DNA of 64,000 nt from Lacinutrix neustonica (GCF_026625145.1 NZ_CP113088.1:434001-498000); one strand, 5' to 3'. Positions 20,012-31,243 are shown, counted from the first letter of the stretch. Notes: a model not told the origin generated them from the letters alone. Program-made: numbers and translations.

Positions 20012-20042
20012 AAAAAAGAAGCCCAACTGCTCAGGCTCCTTT
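20012..20042 (-). terminator. Intrinsic terminator after the OmpA-like repeat gene
   Basis: On the minus strand GGAGCC pairs with GGGCTTC (one G-U pair, one bulge), then T7. A short stem, but correctly placed 37 bases after the stop. Confidence 0.55.
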
Positions 20043-20078
20043 TTACTTTTTTAAATATAAATTATGTTTACCTACTAC

Positions 20079-22311
20079 TTAGTTCGCATCGATAACCCTA
20101 AATTGAGTTCTTCTATTCGCTAAGTGATCTCTTTCTGTGCAAGAAACACCATCTGAACATCTGTTAGTTAATCTCGATTCTCCATAGCCGTTAGAGACAA
20201 TTCTAGAGGAATTAATTCCTTTAGCAATTAAATAATTAGTTACGGCTTGAGCTCTTCTTTCAGATAAAGATTTGTTTGACGCAGCAGACCCTCTAGAATC
20301 TGTGTGGGATGCAATTTCAACTGAAACCCCATTAGATAATACAGGTAACAGTATGGCATCAATCTCGGCCTTAGCAGCAGGTGTTAGTGTAGCAGAACCT
20401 AAGTCCCAGTTAATATTAAGATCGTTATACTCCACTATTTTACAATCCACTTCTTTCCAAGTCGTTAAGCCGCCTTTTGTTTGTAACACTTCTTTAGTAA
20501 TTGTTTTATGTATGGCTGGAATCGTTTCTTCATCTACTCTAGCATCACTCACCAAAACGGTACGTGTTAAAGGTGCTGTTTTTTGCGGTATATCATTAAC
20601 AACTGTTGTTGGAGGAGTCACCATTACCGTGCGTTTCATCACTTGCGTTTCGGCAGGAATATTTACTACCCGTATCGTTTCAGGTGAAATAACTGTCTTT
20701 TTAATAGTCGTCGATACAGGAGGAATATCAACGGCTCGTGTTGTTGGAGGGGTTACCAATACTGTTCGCTTCATAGATGCTGTTTTTGCAGGAATTTCTA
20801 AAACAGTAGTTGTTGCTGGCTGGGCAACAATAGTACGCTTCATCGTTTTTGTGACTGCGGGAATCTCAACGACTCTTGTTGTTGGAGGTGTCACCATGAC
20901 TGTTCTCTCTACTTCCTTCGTTACGGCAGGGATATCAATAACCTTTGTGGTTGGAGGACTTACCATGACTCTTCCGGTAACTTCTTTGGTTACAACAGGA
21001 ATATCTATGACTCGCGGTTGTTGCTGGAGAAACCAAAACCGTTTTTTTAATCATTTTAGTTACAGCAGGCACCTCTATAGTTCTTGTCGTTGCTGGCGTA
21101 ACCATCACCGTTTTTTTAACCATTTTAGTGACAGCTGGAATGTCTATTACTTTAGTAGTCGCTGGAGTCAGTACAACTTTTCTAGTGTAAGTTCCCATGC
21201 CACACGCTTCACTATTAGTATTAGCCATATCACAACCGGCTTTTGTTATCACTTGTGCGTCATTAGCTAAAACCGTAGTATTTACGGTAATATTTTGCGC
21301 CGGCACATTTTTGTAACACCAATATCTACAATCGTTAGGATCACTAGAGGCACAATCTGCAGCAGGTGTCTCACTCATTCCCCACTTAGCCGTTGCTGGC
21401 TTAGTTTCAACCACCTGATAATCGCTAGAAAACTTTGCTGGTACTACCGTTAAAGTAGATCCATATTCTCTTTTCTTGTAGGATAAGGTTTCCGTTCCCC
21501 ATTTTGCAGGGATAACTTCTAAACGCTGCCCAGCTTCAGCTACCACAACTTCCACATTTTCTGTGCCATATTGCGCAGGGATAATTTCTAATTTGGTTGA
21601 TGCTGGTTGTACCACAACTTCTACTGTTTCCGTGGTCCATTTTGCAGGTACCACTTCCATACGTTGTCCTGCATTAGCAACTATTACTGTTTCTGTTCTA
21701 GTCTCATATTGGGCTGGAACAGTTTCTAGTTTTTGATATGCTTGTTGAACAACAATGGTCTCTGTTCTTGTTTCATATTTAGCTGGTACAACTTCTAACC
21801 GCTGGCTCGCTTCTTGAACCACAACATCAAATATTTCAGTCCCCATTTTAGCAGGAATGACAGATAGGGTTTGTGCTACATCGGCAGCAGTGACTTCAAA
21901 AAGTTCCGTCTTATAGGTTGCAGGTACAACAGACAACTCTTGATACCCCTCTTTTGTTACCATTTCTTCTGTGATTACATCTGTGGTTCCCGCAATTTTT
22001 TCAAGTCGTTGTGCTGGCCCTTTTACTTCAACTTCAAAAGTTTGTGTTTCATATCTTGCTGGAACAACTGATAATTCTTTTCCAGCTGATTGAACGACCA
22101 CTTCCTCTTTCTCTGTACCATACTGAGCAGGTACAACTTTTAGTTTTTTGTATGCTGGCGCTACCTGAATGGACACATCTTGATTCACCCGGACGTCCGG
22201 TGTTACACATCGAACATAACATTTTCCTGGTTCAGGATTCGTTGGTAAATCTTGTGCAAATCCGATAGAACAGACTACAAAAGATAATAATGTTAGTAAT
22301 ACGTTTTTCAT
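20079..22311 (-). CDS. Long beta-repeat protein with OmpA peptidoglycan-binding C-terminus (one frame lesion)
   Basis: When joined, a 743-residue exported protein (signal MKNVLLTLLSFVVCSIGFAQ). Block 1 (about residues 30-310) holds some eleven units of about 23 residues of the form VVPAxYETxTExVVVQxA. A Cys-containing linker (SSDPNDCRYWCYKNVP) follows. Block 2 has about ten units of 23-24 residues of the form VMVTPPTTRVVEIPAVTKxxxR. The end is an OmpA/MotB domain: HTDSRG, LSERRAQAVTNYL, GYGES, NRRTQFRV. The lesion near 21013 turns ACCAGAGTC into ACCGCGAGTC within block 2. The protein should link the outer membrane or a surface structure to peptidoglycan. Terminator at 20012. Confidence 0.8.
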
Positions 22312-22532
22312 TTTAGTTGAGATTTTAATGGTTAATTTTAACGTTTAAGACCCTAAGAAGACTTATAGCCTCTCCTACTAATTTCGTATAAAATTAGATG
22401 CAATCAAACTCTATTCTTCTTTTATTAACATAACACAGAGAAGAATTCGATGAACCGCACATAAGTTCGCTCAAACTTGTAATACCGATTTAACCCCTAA
22501 AAATCAACACTTTATAAAACAAATAAGATGTT
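22312..22532. other. Intergenic stretch, no gene seen
   Basis: About 220 bases between the OmpA-like gene start and the threonine aldolase stop, both on the minus strand. It should hold the promoter of the repeat gene, but I could not point to a convincing TAnnTTTG on the minus strand. No terminator hairpin for the aldolase was found. Confidence 0.4.
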
Positions 22533-23552
22533 TTATAAAGCACGTAATACATTTAAAAAGACATGATGCATCTCCTGAGTATAGTCTAAATGCGTAACGA
22601 TTCTCAATTTCCCTTGACCCAAGCTACTGATAAAAATATTTTTACTTTGTAAGGTTTCAAGAAAACTTTTCTCCTGAGAGATATCATTCAAACTAAAAAT
22701 AATAATATTGGTTTCTACGGGCTCTACTTTACCTACCCTTTTTAAGCTCTCTAAAGTAACAGCAATGTCTTTAGCTTTACTATGATCCTCCTTTAGTTTT
22801 TCAACATTGTGATCTAATGCATATAAACCCGCAGCAGCTAAATATCCTACTTGTCGCATCCCTCCACCAAGAATTTTTCGAATTCTGATGGCATTTTTCA
22901 TAAACGATTCATCACCAATTAAAACAGATCCCACCGGGCATCCCAACCCCTTACTTAAACAAACAGAAATCGTGTCAAACAGGTTGCCATAATCCTGAGT
23001 GGTTTCCTCTTTTGCAACGAAAGCATTCCAAAAACGCGCACCGTCTAAATGAAATCCCAAATGATGTGAATCACAGACCTTACGAATTTTTACCAATTCA
23101 TTAAACTCCCAACACGCACCACCGCCTTTATTGGTTGTATTTTCAATTTCCACTAATTTTGTTAAGGGACTATGGTAAAAGTCCGGCGGATTTATTGCCG
23201 CTTCTACCTGATCTGCAGTAAACATCCCTCTGTGCCCATCTATTAATTTACAAGAGACGCCACTATTAAACGATGCACCACCTCCCTCATAATTAAAAAT
23301 ATGGGCATATTTGTCACAAATGACCTGATCTCCGGGATTGGTGTGCAATTTAATAGCGGTTTGGTTTGCCATGGTTCCGCTTGGAAAAAACAAGGCATGA
23401 GATTTATTAAACATTTTGGCCAAACGGTCTTCTAAAGCATTTACCGTGTCGTCCTCCTTATAAACATCATCTCCTACTTTCGCCTGCTGCATGGCTTCTA
23501 ACATGCCTTTAGACGGTTTTGTTACTGTATCACTTCTTAGATCTATTCTCAT
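22533..23552 (-). CDS. ltaE: Low-specificity L-threonine aldolase (GntG-type PLP aldolase)
   Basis: A 339-residue fold-type I PLP enzyme that cleaves L-threonine or allo-threonine to glycine and acetaldehyde. It begins MRIDLRSDTVTKPS, with GDDVYKEDDTVNALE, then HLDGARFWNA (the Asp binding PLP nitrogen) and the Schiff-base Lys in SVCLSKGLGCPVGSVLIG. Length and motif order are normal. It stands alone, divergent from prfB, with about 185 bases between. Confidence 0.93.
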   Translation of the reverse strand: MRIDLRSDTVTKPSKGMLEAMQQAKVGDDVYKEDDTVNALEDRLAKMFNKSHALFFPSGTMANQTAIKLHTNPGDQVICDKYAHIFNYEGGGASFNSGVSCKLIDGHRGMFTADQVEAAINPPDFYHSPLTKLVEIENTTNKGGGACWEFNELVKIRKVCDSHHLGFHLDGARFWNAFVAKEETTQDYGNLFDTISVCLSKGLGCPVGSVLIGDESFMKNAIRIRKILGGGMRQVGYLAAAGLYALDHNVEKLKEDHSKAKDIAVTLESLKRVGKVEPVETNIIIFSLNDISQEKSFLETLQSKNIFISSLGQGKLRIVTHLDYTQEMHHVFLNVLRAL

Positions 23553-23737
23553 CTATTTTTTTGTTATTTATTTTTTTCTTTAAACCTTTTAAAACACTAA
23601 TAATCAATATATTAAATACCATGGGTTTCAATAGGTGTTTTTCGAACTAAATTATTTGTGTATAAAACTATAAAATAACTACTTAATACTTTTCAAATCT
23701 TGCTATTAATTCTATTTTTGTTTTAAACTACAATACC

Positions 23738-24843
23738 ATGATTACATCAGATCAAATTAAAGATCTTTCACACCGCCTTACTGAGCTAAGGCAATATCTT
23801 TGACATTGATGCCAAGCGCATAGAAATCCGAATGAGGAAGAACAAACCTTTGATCCTAATTTCGGAATGACTCTAAAGCTGCTGAAGTGATTATGAAATC
23901 GCTACGGGAGCAAAAAAAATGGGTCGAAGACTATAACAATGCACATACACTGGTTGAAGATTTAGAGGTTATTTACGACTTTTATAAAGAAGAGGAAGCG
24001 ACCGCTAACGATGTAGAAACCCGTTATGAAAAAGCGTTTACTGCTATTGAAGATTTAGAGTTCAAGAACATGCTTTCTGAAGAAGGGGACACGCTGAGTG
24101 CTGTACTTCAAATTACGGCCGGCGCTGGGGGTACTGAAAGTTGCGATTGGGCAAATATGCTTATGCGGATGTATTTAATGTATGCTGAAAAAAACGGTTT
24201 CAAAGTCAAAGAACTTAATTTACAAGAAGGCGATGTCGCAGGAATAAAAACCGTGACACTAGAAATTGAAGGCATGTATGCTTTTGGGTGGCTTAAAGGT
24301 GAAAATGGAGTGCATCGATTGGTCCGGATTTCTCCTTTTGATAGCAATGCAAAACGCCATACGAGCTTTGCCTCTGTTTATGTGTATCCTTTGGTTGATG
24401 ATTCTATTGAAATAGACATTAATCCAGCTGATATTGAAATTACCACGGCGCGTTCTAGTGGTGCTGGAGGGCAAAACGTGAATAAAGTAGAAACTAAAGT
24501 GCAATTAACCCATAAACCCTCGGGCATTCAAATATCATGCAGTGAAACACGCTCGCAGCATGACAATAGATCTCGTGCTATGCAAATGCTGAAATCGCAA
24601 TTGTATGAAATTGAACTACAAAAGCAATTGGCACAACGTGAGGATATAGAAGCTGAGAAAATGAAAATTGAATGGGGAAGTCAAATTCGCAATTACGTCA
24701 TGCATCCCTACAAATTGGTAAAAGATGTGCGCTCAGGACATGAAACAGGAAATGTAGATGCCGTTATGGATGGTGATATTACGCCGTTTCTAAAAGCCTA
24801 TCTAATGATGATGGGACAACAAGGCAAAGACGATCAATTGTAA
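23738..24843 (+). CDS. prfB: Peptide chain release factor 2 with programmed +1 frameshift (and two CCAGA lesions)
   Basis: RF2 terminates translation at UGA and UAA. The first 21 codons end at the in-frame CTT TGA (23798-23803). The following C-containing frame reads DIDAKRIEI, so +1 shifting at CUU-UGA-C makes the protein, the classic autoregulation by RF2 supply. Beyond it two more lesions occur at CCAGA sites. CCAGAA reads CCGAA near 23829 (restores [11 protein letters not shown]). TTCTGG reads TTCGG near 23863 (restores NFWNDSKAAE). Joined length is 368 residues. The GGQ motif lies in [18 protein letters not shown], preceded by [18 protein letters not shown]. Confidence 0.93.
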
Positions 24844-24882
24844 TTAATAGGATTAAACTTCCACTTTCTTAATACATAAAAT

Positions 24883-25231
24883 ATGTTAAAAATATATCAT
24901 AATCCAAGATGCAGTAAGTCCGAGAGAGGGCTTAGCTATTTTAGAAGCCTCAGGAAAAGCATTTGAAATAATAAACTATTTAAACAACCCGCTTACAGCC
25001 AAAGAATTAACAAATATTATTTCTTTACTAGAGATAGAACCAATACATTTAGCCAGGAAAAATGAAAGTATTTGGAAAGAAAACTATAAAGATTTAAATT
25101 TAAGCGCTCAAGAAGTTATTGATGCGATGGTTAAGCATCCCAAACTTATTGAAAGACCTATAGTGATTAATAAAAACAAAGCGGTCATTGGTCGCCCACC
25201 GGAATCGATAAAAAAAATATTAGACGTATGA
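24883..25231 (+). CDS. ArsC/Spx-family arsenate reductase-like protein (one frame lesion)
   Basis: A 115-residue thioredoxin-fold protein with the ArsC active site YHNPRCSKSREGL (catalytic Cys 10), the conserved RKNES segment, and the C-terminal HPKLIERPIVINKNKAVIGRPP. The frame is broken near 24920, where TCCAGAG reads TCCGAGAG; repair gives the full family sequence, so this gene is easily missed. It starts 39 bases after prfB. Arsenate reduction with glutaredoxin-type thiols is the classical role, but YffB-like members have unclear substrates. Confidence 0.82.
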
Positions 25232-25300
25232 AAAAAAACAAAGCTATCCTTAACTAGCTTTTAATGATTAATAGCAAAATCTCTTAAATTCAACTAACGA

Positions 25301-25660
25301 ATGATAGTGATATATCACAACCCCGATTCTCAAGATTCAAACGCTTGCATCGAAATATTAGAAACCAGCAAACACAATCATCAAGTTATTAAATACCAAG
25401 ATAAACCACTTGATGAAGAAAAACTGGAAAAAATAATTAATCTACTTAAAATTTCCCCCATAGAACTTATTAGAACAGGGGAAAAACTTTGGGTTGAAAA
25501 ATTTAAACACCTTATGGAATCTGGTATTGAGTTTACCAATGGCGAACTTATAGATATTATGATAAGTCATCCGGAACTTATAGAACGCCCCATTATTATC
25601 AATGGCGAAAAGGCTGTTATTGGTAAACCTCCTAAAAAGATATTTGATATTCTTAAGTAA
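25301..25660 (+). CDS. ArsC-like paralogue lacking the canonical active-site cysteine
   Basis: A 119-residue tandem paralogue of the preceding ArsC-like gene. It keeps the frame of the fold (IYHNPDSQDSNACIEIL, IELIRTGEKLW, HPELIERPIIINGEKAVIGKPP). In the active-site loop NPRCSKSR is replaced by NPDSQDSN, so Ser 10 stands where Cys should be; a Cys occurs at 16 instead. The two anion-contacting Arg positions (IRTGE, ERP) remain. It is unlikely to be a standard arsenate reductase and may have a binding or regulatory role (inference). No lesion is seen, so the change looks real. Confidence 0.8.
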   Translation: MIVIYHNPDSQDSNACIEILETSKHNHQVIKYQDKPLDEEKLEKIINLLKISPIELIRTGEKLWVEKFKHLMESGIEFTNGELIDIMISHPELIERPIIINGEKAVIGKPPKKIFDILK

Positions 25661-25733
25661 AAAAGCGCGGTGAAATGATTTTATAGGATTTTTATTTAAC
25701 ATAGATTTAACCAAGGACGTTTAAACCATCCTT

Positions 25734-25741
25734 TATTTTTG
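25734..25741 (+). promoter_or_regulatory. Bacteroidota -7 promoter element for the TonB receptor
   Basis: TATTTTTG fits TAnnTTTG and lies 26 bases before the ATG at 25768. No clear -33 TTG. Confidence 0.4.
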
Positions 25742-25767
25742 CAGTCTTACATTGCAAAACTAATAAT

Positions 25768-28223
25768 ATGTTCAAAACAATTACCTACGCTTTTCTTTTC
25801 TTATTCTCTTTAAATATAGCAGCGCAAAAGCCTCAGGTCGAGGTAAACATTTCCGGTAAGATTCCGGACGAATCCTCTAAAATACCTTTAGAATATGCAA
25901 CAATTATTTTTACGAGTAAAAATGATGCAAAAACAATAACCGGTGGGATTACGAACCAAAACGGTGATTATAATATCGCTGTAAAAACAGGGAACTACAG
26001 TGTTAGTATAGAGTATATAGGCTATAAAACGGTGACTATTGGTGATAAGACGATAACAAAAGACGCCAACTACGGCACCATTTATTTGGAAGAAAATGCG
26101 GAAGCATTGGAAGGCATTGAACTCATTGCCGAAACGACTACCGTAGAAATTAAGCTCGATAAAAAAATATATAATGTTGGTAAAGACCTCACCGTTCGCG
26201 GAGGTACTGTAAGTGATGTATTAGACAATGTCCCTTCTGTTTCTGTAGATGTTGAAGGTAATGTCGCTTTACGCGGGAACGACAATGTGCGCATCTTAAT
26301 AAACGGAAAACCCTCGGGATTAGTCGGTTTAAATTCTACTGAAGCCTTAAGGCAACTTCCTGCCGAATCTATTGAAAAGGTAGAAGTAATTACCTCCCCA
26401 TCTGCGCGATATGATGCTGAAGGTACTGGAGGTATCATAAATATCATTTTAAGACGTAGTAAATTACAGGGCTTAAATGGTGCCATGACTACAAACGTTG
26501 GATACAATCCCTCTGCAGGTATTTACGGTAACATTAATTATAGAACTGGAGATTTAAATATTTTTAATACTACGAGTTATAATTATCGGGAGGTGCCTGG
26601 CCGCTCTTCTTCCTATTCTCAATATTTCAACAGAAAAATAGACACGCTTACCGGATTGCTAGAGGACTATCCGAGATACTTTTTTAGATGAAAGTAGTGA
26701 TTTTGACCGCGTTCGTAAAAACTTCAACACCAATTTAGGTGTCGAGTGGTACATTACAGATTCTGCCTCTTTAACCACTTCTCTACTCTACAGTTTAGGT
26801 GACGATCAAAACAACACGACAAACATTCTGAATATTTATGATGAGAATGAAAATTTACTGAGTTCAAGTATAAGGCTAGATCCGGAATTAGAAGATGAAA
26901 AAACCATTCAGTATGCTGTGAATTTTGATAAACAATTTAATACTAGCGGACATAAATTTACCTTTGATTTTCAGTATGAAGACAGCTATGACAATGAGAA
27001 TTCTTCAGTAAACGTTAACGGTATTACTTCTGAATTGGTGGCTAACCTTGTCGATTCACAACGCATCTTATTGCAAGCCGATTATGTACTTCCTATTGGT
27101 GAAAAATCACAATTTGAAGCGGGTTATCGCGGGAATTTTAATGACCAAAACACAGATTACATTGTGCAGTTTCTAAATGCAGACACCAATACTTTTGAAG
27201 TGAATACCGATTTAACTAATCGGTTTAATTACAGAGAGTACTTGACCGCTTTTTATACCCAATATGGAAGTAAGATTGGTAAGTTTTCGTATTTATTAGG
27301 TCTTCGAATGGAAAACACAAGATTAACGTTAGACCAACCAACAAGTGGTGATTTTAATAAAAAGAACTACACCGGCTTATTTCCAACAGTCAATCTCAAT
27401 TATGAATTGAGTGATAGTGAAAATGTTACTTTAGCCTATAACAGACGTTTAAGAAGGCCGAGGTCTTATTTTATCAATCCGTTTCCATCTCGCTCCAGTG
27501 TAACGAGTGTTTTTCAAGGAAATCGATTTAGATCCTAGTTATTCAGGACAAGTTGATTTAGGTTATGTTAAACGTTTTGGAAAGTTTACTTTTAATACGT
27601 CTGCCTATTATTCGCAGGCCACCGATGGGTTTAGCTTTGTGAGTTTTGATACAGGAACGACGGTTAATGTTAACGGTCAAGACTTAGCAGTTATTAATAG
27701 AACGCCAATAAATTTAGCTAATGAAGATCGTTTTGGTTTTGAATTTACGCTAGGATACAGACCAACAAAAAAATGGAATGTTAATGCCAATTTTAATTTC
27801 TTTGAAAATAAAACGGAAGGCGTTACACCTAATGGATTGGATTTAAGTAATACAAACACAAGTTGGTTTGCAAGAGTGAATAATAAATATACATTACCAG
27901 GAAATATAGATTGGCAAACACGATTATCTTACAGAGGACCCAGTGCAGATGCACAGAATGAACGAGATGGTATCTTCTCTACAGATTTAGCCTTTAGTAA
28001 AGATTTATTTAAAGATAAAGCGTCATTAGCCTTAAACGTTAGTGATTTATTCAATAGTAGGAAACGTACGCAAACTACCACTACTCCAACATTTTATAGC
28101 GAAAGTGAATTCCAATGGAGAGAACGTAGTTTTAATTTATCATTTACCTATAGATTCAATCAGAAAAAGAAACAAGAACGACGTGGCGGTTACGATGGTG
28201 GCGATGATGGTTTTGAAGGGTAA
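25768..28223 (+). CDS. TonB-dependent receptor-like outer-membrane protein (two lesions)
   Basis: When joined, an 818-residue outer-membrane beta-barrel protein. It has a signal peptide (ending LNIAAQK), then a carboxypeptidase-regulatory-like beta-sandwich (SGKIPDESSKIPLEYATIIFTS), then a plug domain (VSDVLDNVPSVSVDVEGNVALRGNDNVRILINGKPSGL, TSPSARYDAEGTGGIINIILR). A long barrel follows, ending in LSFTYRFNQKKKQ. The lesion near 26672 turns CCAGAT into CCGAGAT (EDYPDTFLDES). The one near 27524 loses two bases from AATCCAGAT (FQGNPDLDPSYSGQ). The family imports siderophores, vitamins or oligomers by TonB energy; the ligand is unknown. Confidence 0.86.
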
Positions 28224-28287
28224 CCTTCAGGTTCATACGTTTACACCTCATTTAGTATAAATTTATTTACTCGAACATAGGGAAACA

Positions 28288-28319
28288 AAAAAGGGAAATT
28301 CAATTTGAATTTCCCTTTT
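28288..28319. terminator. Bidirectional intrinsic terminator
   Basis: A 13-bp stem, AAAAGGGAAATTC (28288-28300) with GAATTTCCCTTTT (28307-28319), with T and A runs on the two sides. It separates the receptor from the convergent small gene. Confidence 0.85.
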
Positions 28320-28340
28320 TTTATATTACTAGAAAGCGAA

Positions 28341-28514
28341 TTATGCCTTACGCTTCGCCTTTTTTTCTTCTCTCATTTCTTTAAGACGCTCAATTAAACT
28401 CCCGCCAATCCAGTAAGGAATAACAAACGTTAATAAAAATATCATTAACCAAAAACCTATGGTTAAGATGGTTAAGAATGCTAAAAAGCCTAAATATTGG
28501 TCAAATTCGAACAT
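28341..28514 (-). CDS. Small single-span membrane protein
   Basis: A 57-residue protein: MFEFDQYLGFLAFLTILTIG leads into a long hydrophobic span to about residue 35, followed by WIGGSLIERLKEMREEKKAKRKA, a highly charged cytoplasmic tail. The frame is clean with an ATG start, and an A/T-rich upstream region. A terminator stands 20 bases beyond its stop. No known family recognised. Confidence 0.65.
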   Translation of the reverse strand: MFEFDQYLGFLAFLTILTIGFWLMIFLLTFVIPYWIGGSLIERLKEMREEKKAKRKA

Positions 28515-28664
28515 AATTGTTAGTGTCTTGTTTTAAATCTTGGACAAAGATAAGTTAAACTGTTTTTTTATACAATATAAAGTTTAGAATTATTAACAGA
28601 GTTCTTAATATAAGACTCCTGCTTCTTTTAAAAACCGCCAAGTAGAAAAATACGTAAGTTTAAT

Positions 28665-29632
28665 ATGTATAAAAATCGTGCTCCATTAATACTTCTTTTT
28701 TGTATTCCTTTCTTTATGTTCTGTCAAAAAATAGATCCTTTGGCGTCTTACAGAGATTTCGGTACTACTGAATATTTCAGGTTCAATTATGACAATGACT
28801 ATTTTGCTGCTACTGATGAAAATTACACGCAAGGCTATGCTTTTGAATGGGTATCATCTCGTTTTAAAAACAACCCAATCCATGCGCTCTTTTTTAAATT
28901 CGATGCTGCCAATCGTAAAGAAAAGTATGGTTTAGCTTTGGAGCATATTGGGTTTACCCCCAATGATTATGTGAGTACCAATATTCAACTTGGAGACCGC
29001 CCCTTTGCCGCTGCTATTTATTTAAAATCGTTTTATATAACTACCAATACCACTACCAAAATAAGGTTGTCTTCTTCTTTTAATGTTGGCCTTATAGGTC
29101 CTGGTGCGTTTGGTGAAGAGATGCAAGTGGCTATTCATGAGGCTACTGGTAATAAAATTCCAAGAGGTTGGAAACATCAAATAAAAAATGACGTCATTTT
29201 AAATTATGAGATAGGCATTGAAAAACAAGTGTTTGAATATCAGGGACTGTTTTCCCTTCAAGCGCAGGGTTGTTTAAAACTTGGGTCTCTTTTTACTAAT
29301 GCTTCTATTGGTACTTCAACGCAAATAGGAATTGTTAATTCGGTATATCAACCTACAAAACCAAATAAAGCTTTTCGATTGTATTTTTATTCAGAGGTAA
29401 AAGGCATTTACGTGGGATATGATGCTTCATTACAGGGGGGCTTTTTAATAAGAGTAGTCCTTACACGATTGCCCATAAAGATCTCAGACGTTTTACTGGC
29501 CAGTTGAATTATGGTATCGTATTAAAAACAAAAACCATGTATTTTGAATATACCGTAACTTTGATCACTAGAGAAATCAACACCGTAAGCGCTGCTAAAT
29601 GGGGAGGAATAAAAGTTGGATTTACTTTATAG
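28665..29632 (+). CDS. LpxR-like lipid A deacylase family protein (one frame lesion in a G run)
   Basis: When joined, a 322-residue outer-membrane protein like LpxR (DUF2219). It has a signal peptide (APLILLFCIPFFMFCQ), then EYFRFNYDNDYFAATDENYTQGYAFEW, whose N/D-x-D and TxG elements fit the active-site region of lipid A 3'-O-deacylases, and GDRPFAAAIYL. The frame shifts in the G6 run at 29434-29441. Reading on in the next frame gives a barrel end (KDLRRFTGQLNYGIVLKTKTMYFEYTVTL, KVGFTL) to a stop at 29630. This is the one break without a CCAGA site. In LpxR, Ca2+ and His/Ser act in removing the 3' acyloxyacyl chain. Confidence 0.75.
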
Positions 29633-29661
29633 TTTGAAGTAAAAAACATTTCTGAATTTTG

Positions 29662-29669
29662 TAAATTTG
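29662..29669 (+). promoter_or_regulatory. Bacteroidota -7 promoter element for fumC
   Basis: TAAATTTG (TAnnTTTG) 22 bases before the ATG at 29691; it excludes an in-frame upstream start at 29667. Confidence 0.5.
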
Positions 29670-29690
29670 TGTTCTAAACAACTAAATCAC

Positions 29691-31100
29691 ATGGAATACA
29701 GAGTAGAAAAAGACACAATGGGAGAAGTTCAAGTCCCTTCAAATAAGCTATGGGGCGCACAAACGGAGCGTTCAAGAAACAACTTTAAAATTGGGGCACC
29801 TGCGTCTATGCCACTAGAGGTCGTATATGGCTTTGCCTATCTCAAAAAAGCAGCGGCTTATACCAATTGTGAATTAGGTGTTTTAGCCGAAGAAAAGCGT
29901 GATTTAATTGCTCAAGTATGTGATGAGATTCTAGAAGGCAAGCACGACGATCAATTTCCATTGGTTATCCGGCAAACGGGTTCTCGGAACACAATCCAAC
30001 ATGAATGTGAATGAAGTAATAGCAAATCGCGCCCATCAAATTGCGGGAAAAGTGGTTGGTGAAGGGGAGAAAACGATTCAACCTAATGACGATGTTAATA
30101 AATCGCAATCCTCAAACGACACCTTTCCAACGGGTATGCACATTGCTGCATATCATAAAATAGCAGACCATACCATTCCAAATATCATAAAACTACGCAA
30201 TACCTTACATGATAAAGCTGTGGCCTTTAAGGATGTTGTTAAAATTGGTAGAACACATTTAATGGATGCCACACCATTAACCTTAGGTCAGGAATTTTCA
30301 GGCTATGTTTCACAATTGGATCACGGTTTAAAAGCGTTACAAAACACCTTGCCGCATTTAGCAGAGCTTGCTTTAGGCGGAACCGCTGTTGGTACTGGAT
30401 TAAATACTCCGTAAGGCTATGACGAATTGGTTGCGAAATACATCGCGAAGTTTACCAACTTGCCATTCATCACCGCAGAAAATAAATTTGAAGCTTTAGC
30501 AGCTCACGATGCCATAGTAGAATCTCATGGTGCATTAAAACAATTAGCCGTTTCACTAAACAAAATAGCGAATGATATTAGAATGATGGCCTCCGGACCG
30601 CGCTCCGGAATTGGTGAAATTATTATTCCAGCGAATGAACCAGGAAGTTCCATTATGCCAGGAAAAGTAAATCCTACACAATGTGAAGCCTTAACCATGG
30701 TATGCGCACAAGTTATGGGCAACGATGTGGCGATCACTATTGGGGGTACACAAGGCCACTATGAGCTCAATGTATTTAAACCCATGATGGCTAGTAACAT
30801 TTTACAGTCTGCTCAATTATTAGGGGACGCTTGTGCTAGTTTTGAAGAACATTGTGCTTCGGTATTGAACCAAATTACGATGTTATTAAAGAATTACTAA
30901 ACAACTCGTTGATGCTTGTTACGGCTCTAAATACTAAAATTGGTTATTATAAAGCGGCCGAAATAGCAAATACAGCACATAAAAATGGAACGACTTTAAA
31001 AACCGAAGCTATTAATTTAGGCTATGTTACCGCTGAAGATTATGATGCATGGGTAAGACCGAGAAAACATGGTGGGTGGCTTGAAATAAGCCATCAATAA
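29691..31100 (+). CDS. fumC: Class II fumarate hydratase (four CCAGA-site lesions)
   Basis: Fumarase C interconverts fumarate and malate in the TCA cycle. The joined protein has about 469 residues. It starts [28 protein letters not shown] and carries [20 protein letters not shown] and the signature loop [15 protein letters not shown]. Four lesions lie in it. At 29970, ATCTGG reads ATCCGG, giving Arg for the conserved Trp of VIWQTGSGTQ. Near 29984, TTCTGG reads TTCTCGG. At 30409-30414, CCAGAA reads CCGTAA (in-frame stop in NTPEGYDEL). Near 30860, TTCTGG reads TTCGG (CASGIEPNYD). All are at the same pentamer, so I regard the gene as intact. Confidence 0.92.
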
Positions 31101-31109
31101 ATGAAGTTA

Positions 31110-31142
31110 AAAGCCCAATAAACAAATGGTTTATTGGGCTTT
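31110..31142. terminator. Intrinsic terminator after fumC
   Basis: A 14-bp stem AAAGCCCAATAAAC (31110-31123) / GTTTATTGGGCTTT (31129-31142), 9 bases after the fumC stop. Confidence 0.82.
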
Positions 31143-31243
31143 CCTTGTTTAGTTAGTTATTATCTTGGGAAAATATTATACTACAAGTTTATAACATATT
31201 ATGCCCATTCCACTTAACATGAGTTAAGGAATGGTATTTTGTA

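Noticed and set aside
20272..21270. A 332-codon open frame antisense to the OmpA-like repeat gene
   Set aside because: Repeats of the sense strand give a repeat in the antisense frame; no start context or known domain.
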